Source: Rubrivirga sp. (GTDB taxonomy: Bacteria; Bacteroidota; Rhodothermia; Rhodothermales; Rubricoccaceae). Taken from it: a stretch of DNA of 11,374 nucleotides. Where the stretch lies: contig JAAXJP010000571.1 in assembly GCA_012269805.1 (NCBI GenBank), positions 1 to 11,374 on the forward strand, in the 5' to 3' direction. A program made the translations under genes and the position numbers. Shown in pieces: positions 6,585 through 11,374 of this stretch (position 1 is the stretch's first letter; each line of letters starts with the position of its first letter). The notes under the pieces were generated by a model. It was not told the origin of the DNA, did no database searches, and worked only from the letters and a program-made list of their open reading frames with translations.

Positions 6585-7826
6585 GTGTTGACTCCTTCTA
6601 TCGATCGGACCGACCTCGACTCGGGGGTCCGCGTCCTAACTGAAACGATCCCCTCGGTCGGCTCCGTGGCCGTCGGGGCCTGGGTGGACGCCGGCAGCCG
6701 CGACGAGACGCCCGCCGAAGGGGGCATCACGCATTTTATCGAGCACATGGTGTTCAAGGGGACCCGCCGCCGCCGGGGGTACCTCATCAACCAGCGGATG
6801 GAGTCCGTCGGCGGCTACCTCAACGCGTTCACCTCGAAGGAGCACACGTGTTTCTACGCGCGCGGCCTGAGCGAGCACCTCGGCCGCGGTCTCGAGAGCG
6901 TGCTCGACCTCGTCACCCAGCCGACGCTGCCGCCGCGCGAGATCGAGAAGGAGAAGGACGTCGTGGTCGAGGAGATCAAGATGTACGAGGACGCCCCGGA
7001 GGACCACGTCTTCGACCACTACGAGGCGGCGCTCTACCCGGACCACCCGCTGGGCCGGCCCGTCATCGGCACGCCGGAGTCCGTCCGCTCGTTTACCCGC
7101 GACGACCTCGAGCGCTACATCGGGCGGCACTACGTGCCGAACCGGCTCGTGATCTCGGTCGCCGGCAACGTGCGCCACGCCGAGGTCGTCCGCCACGTCG
7201 AACGGCTGCTCGCCGAGTTCGAGCGCGCGCCCCACGCCGCCGAGCGGACGCCGTCGGAGGCCTACGCCCCGACCGACGTCGTGGTCGAGCGGCCGATCCA
7301 GCAGGCCCACCTCGTCCTCGGCACGCGGGCCCTCGGCGCGACGGACCCGAGGCGGACGACCCTGTCGGTCCTGAACACCATCCTCGGCGGCGGGATGTCG
7401 AGCCGGCTCAACCAGAACATCCGCGAGAAGTACGGGTGGTGCTACTCCGTGTACTCGTTCGTCAACGTCCAGACCGACTCCGGCGACCTCGGCGTCTACA
7501 TCGGCACGGACGCCTCGCGCGTCGAGCGGTCGCGGACCCTCATCGAACGCGAGCTCGGGAAGCTGGCCGAGAGCCCCGTCAGCGACCGGATGCTCACGCG
7601 GGCCAAGCACCAGCTCAAAGGGTCGATCGTCCTCGGCCTCGAGAGCACGACGAACCGGATGCAGCGGCTCGGCCGCGTCGAGCTGTCGCTCGGCCGGATC
7701 GTGCCCGTCGACGAGATCGTGGCCGAGATCGACGCCGTGACGGCCGAGGGCGTCCGCGACCTGGCCGCCGAGCTGTTCGCACCCGGCCGGCTCTCGTCCG
7801 CCCTGATCCTCCCCTCTGAGGCCTAG
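6585..7826 (+). CDS. M16-family zinc metallopeptidase (processing-peptidase-like)
   Basis: About 413 residues, the usual length of single-unit M16B peptidases (PqqL/YmxG/mitochondrial processing peptidase beta-like). The inverted zinc motif HFIEH lies at 51-55 (H51, E54, H55); the third ligand is probably E131 in VVVEEIKMYED, about 75 residues on, as the family requires. The C-terminal half keeps the GGGMSSRLNQNIREK...GWCYSVYS block, which carries the substrate-binding Arg/Tyr pair. So one polypeptide has both M16 halves and should be catalytically active, degrading or trimming peptides; cell location is unclear, as no signal peptide is seen. There is no ATG near the N-terminus. GTG 6585 and TTG 6588 are the best starts, giving (V)LTPSIDRTDL, which matches how such proteins usually begin. 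The gene lies 82 bases after the TPR gene with no terminator seen between, so read-through is possible. Confidence 0.92.
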   Translation: MLTPSIDRTDLDSGVRVLTETIPSVGSVAVGAWVDAGSRDETPAEGGITHFIEHMVFKGTRRRRGYLINQRMESVGGYLNAFTSKEHTCFYARGLSEHLGRGLESVLDLVTQPTLPPREIEKEKDVVVEEIKMYEDAPEDHVFDHYEAALYPDHPLGRPVIGTPESVRSFTRDDLERYIGRHYVPNRLVISVAGNVRHAEVVRHVERLLAEFERAPHAAERTPSEAYAPTDVVVERPIQQAHLVLGTRALGATDPRRTTLSVLNTILGGGMSSRLNQNIREKYGWCYSVYSFVNVQTDSGDLGVYIGTDASRVERSRTLIERELGKLAESPVSDRMLTRAKHQLKGSIVLGLESTTNRMQRLGRVELSLGRIVPVDEIVAEIDAVTAEGVRDLAAELFAPGRLSSALILPSEA

Positions 7827-7855
7827 ACCGCCCTTCCGCCCTCGCGCTGACGGCC

Positions 7856-7863
7856 GATCTTTG
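7856..7863 (+). promoter_or_regulatory. Possible -7 element of the epimerase gene (GATCTTTG)
   Basis: GATCTTTG lies 47 bases before ATG 7911 and differs from TAnnTTTG only in its first base. A weak TTC at 7834-7836 sits 19 bases upstream, the spacing expected for a Bacteroidota -33 box (TTG). The match is imperfect at both boxes. Confidence 0.25.
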
Positions 7864-7868
7864 GACTC

Positions 7869-7890
7869 CCGCGCCCGACGCGGTTTTCTC
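7869..7890 (+). terminator. Small GC hairpin followed by TTTTCT, weak terminator candidate
   Basis: CCGCG (7869-7873) pairs with CGCGG (7879-7883) around a 5-base loop, directly followed by TTTTCTC. This has the form of a short intrinsic terminator for the M16 gene, or of an attenuator, as it lies downstream of the candidate promoter at 7856 and before the epimerase ATG. A 5-bp stem is short, so efficiency is doubtful. Confidence 0.3.
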
Positions 7891-7910
7891 ACCCCCGACC
7901 CCTCGCTCGC

Positions 7911-8873
7911 ATGGCTTTCTCGTTCTCCGGCCGCCCGGTTCTCGTTACCGGCGGCGCCGGCTTTATCGGCTCTCACGTCGCGGACCGGCTCCTCGAGGAA
8001 GGCTGCGAGGTCCACATCGTGGACGACCTCTCCGGCGGCGTCCGAGAGAACGTGCCGGAAGGCGCGACCTTTCACGAGCTGGACATCCGTTCGCCGCAGG
8101 TCGCCGAACTCTTTGCCGAACACGAGTTCGCCGCGCTGTGCCACCTCGCCGCGCAAATGGACGTCCGGAAGTCCGTCGCCGACCCCCGGTTCGACGCCGA
8201 CGTCAACGTGCTCGGGCTGCTGAACCTCCTGGAGGCGGGGCGGAAGGCCGGCCTCGAGAAGGTCGCGTTCGCCTCGACCGGCGGCGCGATCTACGGCGAG
8301 CCCGACCCGACGGTCAACGACGGCGGCCCGCAGCCGGAGAGCCACCCGACCCGGCCGATGTCGCCCTACGGCATTACCAAGCTGGTCAGCGAGCACTACC
8401 TCCGGTTCTACGCGCAGACCTACGGCCTCGACTACGCGGCGCTCCGGTTCGGCAACGTCTACGGCCCGCGGCAGAACCCGCACGGTGAGGCCGGCGTGGT
8501 GGCCATCTTCGCGCAACGGCTGCTCCGCGGCGAGCCGGTCACGATCAACGGCGAGGGCACGCAGACGCGGGACTACGTGTTCGTCGGCGACGTCGTCCGC
8601 GCGTTCGTGGCCGCGCTCGGGCGCGACGGCTCCGGCGTCTTCAACGTCGGGACGGGCGTCGAGACGGACGTGAACGCGCTGTTCCGACACATCAACCACT
8701 TCACCGGCGCCGATGCCGAGGAGGTCCACGGCCCGGCCAAGCCCGGCGAGCAGCAGCGGAGCGTCCTCGACATCTCGCACACGTCCGAGGCCCTCGACTG
8801 GCGCCCCGAGGTGGACGTGGAGACCGGCCTCGGGCGGACCGTCGAGTGGTTCAAGGACCGAGAGGCCGGGTGA
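7911..8873 (+). CDS. NAD-dependent sugar-nucleotide epimerase, UDP-glucose 4-epimerase-like
   Basis: A 320-residue extended short-chain dehydrogenase. The N-terminal NAD-binding motif is TGGAGFIGSH at 13-22, and D38/D39 (HIVDDLSGG) follow strand 2, consistent with NAD preference. The catalytic set is S122/T123 (FASTGGAIYGE) with Y153 and K157 (SPYGITK). RFGNVYGPRQNPHGEAG at 179-195 and RDYVFVGDV at 220-228 are typical of GalE and related epimerases. The reaction is probably interconversion of UDP-glucose and UDP-galactose, or their N-acetyl forms, supplying glycans or the envelope. The exact sugar, and a galE name, cannot be settled from the motifs, because dTDP-glucose dehydratases and GDP-mannose enzymes share this fold; the lack of a DxxxE dehydratase triad argues for an epimerase. 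No polysaccharide genes lie beside it. ATG 7911 follows a C-rich leader without Shine-Dalgarno. Confidence 0.9.
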   Translation: MAFSFSGRPVLVTGGAGFIGSHVADRLLEEGCEVHIVDDLSGGVRENVPEGATFHELDIRSPQVAELFAEHEFAALCHLAAQMDVRKSVADPRFDADVNVLGLLNLLEAGRKAGLEKVAFASTGGAIYGEPDPTVNDGGPQPESHPTRPMSPYGITKLVSEHYLRFYAQTYGLDYAALRFGNVYGPRQNPHGEAGVVAIFAQRLLRGEPVTINGEGTQTRDYVFVGDVVRAFVAALGRDGSGVFNVGTGVETDVNALFRHINHFTGADAEEVHGPAKPGEQQRSVLDISHTSEALDWRPEVDVETGLGRTVEWFKDREAG

Positions 8874-8905
8874 CCGGGCGGTTTGGGAGCGTGTGACCGA
8901 TCACC

Positions 8906-8936
8906 GGGGCGGCGACGGGGCCCCGCGAGGGGGGGG
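8906..8936 (+). other. G-rich tract with an 8-base G run and a CGGGGCCCCG palindrome
   Basis: Within the 157-base gap between the epimerase and scpA lie G4 (8906-8909), G4 (8917-8920, part of the 10-base palindrome at 8916-8925) and G8 (8929-8936). The runs could form a G-quadruplex, with two loops of 7-8 bases and one inside G8, or the palindrome could form a short hairpin. The feature is seen; any function is unproven. Confidence 0.35.
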
Positions 8937-9004
8937 CGCAGGAATCAGGTCTCCCAATGTTCGATCACTCGACCGGACCCCGCCCGATGTGCTCCGGACG
9001 GCCG

Positions 9005-9019
9005 TAGCTTTGGCAAAGC
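9005..9019 (+). promoter_or_regulatory. scpA promoter -7 element (TAGCTTTG) overlapped by a 13-base palindrome
   Basis: TAGCTTTG (9005-9012) is an exact match to the Bacteroidota -7 consensus TAnnTTTG. It ends 18 bases before ATG 9031, giving a very short leader. No clear TTG -33 box is seen at the right distance. GCTTTG-G-CAAAGC (9007-9019) is a perfect palindrome around one central base and covers most of the -7 box, so it could be an operator or a small hairpin at the 5' end of the transcript. Confidence 0.55.
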
Positions 9020-9030
9020 CGTCCCCCCGC

Positions 9031-9801
9031 ATGCACCGCGTCCAGCTCGACCAGTTCGAAGGGCCGCTCGACCTCCTGCTCTTCTTTATCCGGCGGGATG
9101 AGATCGACGTCCACGACATCCCGATCGCCCGGATCGCGGACGAGTACCTCGAGGCGGTCCGCGTGCTGGAGCACGTCGACCTCGACGCGGCAGCGGACTT
9201 TATCTACACGGCGGCGCTCCTGATTCAGATCAAGGCCCGGATGCTGATGCCGCGGCCGGAGCTGGACGACGAGGGCGAGCCGATCGACCCCCGGCAGGAG
9301 CTCGTCGAGCGCCTCATCGAGTACGTCCGCTACAAAGAGGCGGCCGGCAATCTGGAGGGCCGCTTCGAGGCCCGGCACCGGCTGCGGACGCGGGGCCAGG
9401 CCGCGGACCAGCGCGACGAGCTCGCCCCGCCCGTCGAGGTGACGTATCGGGCCACGATCTTCGACCTCGTCGCCGCGCTCGGCGCGGCCGTCGAGCGGGC
9501 CGCCCAACAGAGCGAGACCGTCCGGCACGAGGTCGCCCGAGAGTCGTTCGCCATCGACGTCCAGCGGGCGTGGGTGCTGAGCCGGGTGCAGGGGGGCGGG
9601 GCGTCGTTCGGGGCGCTCGTCGCCCGCCGCAGCAAGCCGTTCGTCATCGTCACGTTCCTCGCCGTCCTGGATCTCGCCCAGCGCCAGGCCGTCCGCATCG
9701 TGTTCGGGCTCGACCCCGAGGACTTTGCCGTCGAGCCCGTCGCGGGCGTCACCTCGGTCGACGACGCGGCCGATGAGCCGTCTTTCTCCGCCGCCGCGTA
9801 A
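9031..9801 (+). CDS. scpA: Segregation and condensation protein A (kleisin)
   Basis: ScpA is the kleisin that bridges the SMC ATPase heads and, with ScpB, forms the bacterial condensin that folds and separates chromosomes. The 256-residue length is normal. The N-terminal family signature FEGPLDLLLFFI is at 9-20, followed by the helical head-neck-binding region (IDVHDIPIARIADEYLE, 25-41, and ALLIQIKARMLMP, 62-74). A charged middle linker (about 76-135) leads to the C-terminal winged-helix domain at about 195-230 (RSKPFVIVTFLAVLDLAQRQ). ATG 9031 starts right before the signature; the upstream open frame is not coding. It has a -7 promoter element 18 bases upstream. The stop overlaps the scpB start by one base (TAATG), so the two subunits are translationally coupled, which suits their fixed complex. 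Confidence 0.96.
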   Translation: MHRVQLDQFEGPLDLLLFFIRRDEIDVHDIPIARIADEYLEAVRVLEHVDLDAAADFIYTAALLIQIKARMLMPRPELDDEGEPIDPRQELVERLIEYVRYKEAAGNLEGRFEARHRLRTRGQAADQRDELAPPVEVTYRATIFDLVAALGAAVERAAQQSETVRHEVARESFAIDVQRAWVLSRVQGGGASFGALVARRSKPFVIVTFLAVLDLAQRQAVRIVFGLDPEDFAVEPVAGVTSVDDAADEPSFSAAA

Positions 9802-10463
9802 TGGAGACCGTCCGGACCACCGACACGTTCGATCAGGCCGTCGAGGCGCTGATTTTCGCGAGCGACGTGCCGCTCCGGCCAGAGGACGTCGCGCGTGCCT
9901 ACGGGGAGGTCACCGGCACCGAGCACGGGGCCGCCGAGGTGGAGGAGGCGGTCGGGCGGCTCAACGCGGCGTACCGGACCGGCGGGCGGGCCTTCCGAAT
10001 TCAGCGCTGGGCGGGCGGGCTCCGGATGGCGACGGTCGAGGAGGTCCACCCGTTCGTGAGCGCCCTCTTCGAGGACGACGCGGCGAAGCGGCTGTCGCGG
10101 TCGCTCCTCGAGACGCTGGCCGTTATTGCATACAAACAACCCGTCACCCGCCCCGAGGTCGACCACGTCCGCGGCGTCAACTCGGACTACGCCCTCCGCC
10201 AGCTTCTCGAACGCGACTTTGTGACGATCGCCGGGAGGGGGGAGGGGATCGGCCGCCCGCTCCTGTACGCCACGACCGACCGGTTCCTGGAGCAGTTCGG
10301 CCTCGACGCGCTCGACGCTCTGCCCACGCCGCGCGAGATCGAGGACCTCCTCGCCGATCCCGCGTTTAACCGGGAGCGCGCCAAGCTCCTCGCCGAGATG
10401 ACGGCGCCCTCGCCGATCCAGCCCGCCCCCGACTCCGACGATGCCGAACCGGACCAATCGTGA
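9801..10463 (+). CDS. scpB: Segregation and condensation protein B (kite subunit)
   Basis: ScpB is a tandem winged-helix protein that dimerises on ScpA within the SMC-ScpAB complex. At 220 residues it is slightly longer than typical. The first winged helix covers about 8-90. The second contains the family hallmark around residues 103-131: LETLAVIAYKQPVTR, then EVDHVRGVNSD and ALRQLLER. GRGEGIGRPLLYATTDRFLE (145-164) and the FGL that follows complete the domain. The last 20 residues are Pro/Asp-rich and likely disordered. The ATG shares its A with the scpA stop, and the 3' end overlaps the pseudouridine synthase gene by 23 bases in another frame. The order scpA-scpB-rluB is conserved in many bacteria, which strengthens all three calls. 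Confidence 0.96.
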   Translation: METVRTTDTFDQAVEALIFASDVPLRPEDVARAYGEVTGTEHGAAEVEEAVGRLNAAYRTGGRAFRIQRWAGGLRMATVEEVHPFVSALFEDDAAKRLSRSLLETLAVIAYKQPVTRPEVDHVRGVNSDYALRQLLERDFVTIAGRGEGIGRPLLYATTDRFLEQFGLDALDALPTPREIEDLLADPAFNRERAKLLAEMTAPSPIQPAPDSDDAEPDQS

Positions 10464-11280
10464 CTCCGTGCGCCGCCGACGGCAGGCGGAGCGGAAGCAG
10501 CGCCACTCGGAGACGCTGGAGACGGCGTCGCGGCCCGACGACGCGGGCCCGATGCGGCTCAACCGCTACCTCGCCCGTGCCGGCGTCGCCTCCCGCCGCG
10601 AGGCCGACGACATCATCGCCGCCGGCCGCGTCCGCGTCAACGGCCAGGTGACGACGGAGATGGGCGTCAAGGTCTCCGATGACGACGCCGTCGAGGTCGA
10701 TGGGCAGCCGATCCAGCCGACCGACCTCGCCTACGTCCTCCTCAACAAGCCGCTCGACACGCTCACGACCGTGTCGGACGATCGGGGGCGGAAGACCGTC
10801 CTCGACCTCGTCACGATTCCGAAGCGGCTGAAGTCGGCCCTGTTCCCGGTCGGCCGGCTCGACAAGGACACGACCGGGGCGCTCCTCCTCACGACCGATG
10901 GCGAGCTGGCCCACCGGCTGATGCACCCGAGCCACGGCGCCGTCAAGCTCTACGTCGTCGAGGCCGACCAACCGCTCACCGAGGCGGACCTGGCCACGCT
11001 CAAGAAGGGCGTCCGCCTCGACGACGGTCCGGCCGCGGCCGACAACGCCGCCTTCGTCGACGACGACCGCCGGCGGTTCGCGCTCCAGCTTCACGAGGGG
11101 CGAAACCGCCAGGTCCGCCGGATGGTCGAGGCGCTGGGCCGCCGCGTCGTCGCGCTCGACCGGGTCGGGTACGCCGGCCTCGACCTGGACGGCCTCCGTC
11201 GGGGCCGCTGGCGACGGCTCGAGCCGCACGAGGTCAACGCCCTCCGCCGTTCGGTCAAACTCAAACCCGTCGTGTTCTGA
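10441..11280 (+). CDS. rluB: rRNA pseudouridine synthase, RsuA/RluB family
   Basis: A 279-residue enzyme that isomerises a uridine in rRNA; RluB acts on 23S rRNA and RsuA on 16S rRNA. An S4 RNA-binding domain lies at about 38-85 (MRLNRYLARAGVASRREADDI). The catalytic core starts at LNKPLD (101-106), and GRLDKDTTG at 138-146 holds the catalytic D141. EGRNRQVRRM at 219-228 is closer to RluB than to RsuA, as is the operon position after scpB, so RluB is the likelier type; the exact target base is not proven. The first 37 residues are an Arg/Lys-rich, probably flexible RNA-binding extension like those seen in Bacteroidota homologues. Starting at ATG 10441 makes a 23-base overlap with scpB; ATG 10552 (MRLNRY) would remove the extension and leave an 88-base gap. 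The first is preferred because it keeps the basic arm and the coupling. Confidence 0.92.
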   Translation: MPNRTNRDSVRRRRQAERKQRHSETLETASRPDDAGPMRLNRYLARAGVASRREADDIIAAGRVRVNGQVTTEMGVKVSDDDAVEVDGQPIQPTDLAYVLLNKPLDTLTTVSDDRGRKTVLDLVTIPKRLKSALFPVGRLDKDTTGALLLTTDGELAHRLMHPSHGAVKLYVVEADQPLTEADLATLKKGVRLDDGPAAADNAAFVDDDRRRFALQLHEGRNRQVRRMVEALGRRVVALDRVGYAGLDLDGLRRGRWRRLEPHEVNALRRSVKLKPVVF

Positions 11281-11283
11281 GAG

Positions 11284-11359
11284 GGCAAGCGGGAAGGGGC
11301 AAGAGGCATCGGGCTCTCTTGTCCTACCCCTTGCCTCGTCCCCCATGCCCCTTGCCCCC
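11284..11359 (+). repeat. Degenerate heptanucleotide repeats, G-rich then C-rich, with hairpin potential
   Basis: After the rluB stop the sequence runs in seven-base units. GGCAAGC, GGGAAGG, GGCAAGA, GGCATCG and GGCTCTC occupy 11284-11318. CCCCTTG (11327), CCTCGTC (11334), CCCCATG (11341) and CCCCTTG (11348) follow on the opposite sense. The two halves are roughly inverted, and 11296-11305 can pair with 11316-11325 (10 bp with two G-U) around a 10-base loop. No T-run follows, so it is not a standard terminator, though it may end or protect the rluB transcript. Confidence 0.6.
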
Positions 11360-11374
11360 ATGAACAAAATCGCC
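11360..11374 (+). CDS. Probable start of the next gene (five codons only)
   Basis: ATGAACAAAATCGCC encodes MNKIA and runs off the right edge. The A-rich start breaks sharply from the GC-rich repeat before it, and the C-rich CCTTGCCCCC directly before the ATG matches the leaders of other genes here. No function can be assigned from five codons, and a chance ATG cannot be excluded. Confidence 0.4.

Noticed and set aside
6636..8780. A 714-codon minus-strand frame across the M16 peptidase and epimerase genes
   Set aside because: It spans two well-supported plus-strand genes and their gap and has low-complexity composition; it is a shadow of GC-rich coding.
9330..10562. A 410-codon minus-strand frame opposite scpA/scpB
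   Set aside because: The opposite strand carries clear ScpA and ScpB signatures; no recognisable motif is present in this frame.
1..11374. CRISPR array, tRNA/rRNA genes, insertion sequences, prophage or defence system
   Set aside because: No spaced direct repeats, cloverleaf-like sequences, transposase or integrase motifs, or known defence domains were found; composition is uniform across the window.

Overview
This window looks like ordinary chromosome from a GC-rich member of the Bacteroidota/Rhodothermota side of the tree, possibly a Rubricoccaceae or Rhodothermaceae relative. That placement is inference. It rests on the very high GC content, the near absence of Shine-Dalgarno sequences (most start codons follow short C- or pyrimidine-rich leaders), a TAGCTTTG element upstream of scpA that fits the Bacteroidota -7 consensus TAnnTTTG, and gene types and fusions typical of that group. 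I see no tRNA, rRNA, CRISPR array, transposase, integrase or phage gene.

Layout. (1) Bases 1-952, minus strand: an ECF sigma factor gene overlapping (ATGA) a membrane anti-sigma factor gene with an HxxxCxxC zinc motif; the latter runs off the left edge. A GTAACC-N16-CGTC element just upstream suggests autoregulation. (2) 1061-1942, plus: a short-chain dehydrogenase of the YghA/general-stress type, divergent from the sigma gene. (3) 1943-2767, minus: pyrF (OMP decarboxylase), convergent with the dehydrogenase with no bases between the two stop codons. (4) 2868-4907, plus: a long acyl-CoA dehydrogenase with a C-terminal extension of about 240 residues, followed by a strong intrinsic terminator. 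(5) 5054-6502, plus: an exported, histidine-rich TPR-type protein of unknown function. (6) 6585-7826, plus: an M16 zinc peptidase with a non-ATG start. (7) 7911-8873, plus: a GalE-like NAD-dependent sugar epimerase. (8) 9031-11280, plus: the tightly packed scpA-scpB-rluB cluster (condensin partners and a pseudouridine synthase). (9) 11281-11359: a degenerate heptanucleotide repeat tract that can fold into a hairpin and runs into a probable next start codon at 11360.

How it fits together. The genes are mostly housekeeping: envelope or stress signalling (sigma/anti-sigma, perhaps with the dehydrogenase), pyrimidine synthesis, fatty acid beta-oxidation, protein turnover, sugar-nucleotide metabolism, chromosome segregation and rRNA modification. 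Only sigma/anti-sigma and scpA-scpB-rluB look like true operons. No convincing new multi-gene system is visible. The points most worth following are the histidine-rich TPR protein, the paired ECF-like promoters, the palindrome over the scpA promoter and the heptad repeat tract at the right edge.
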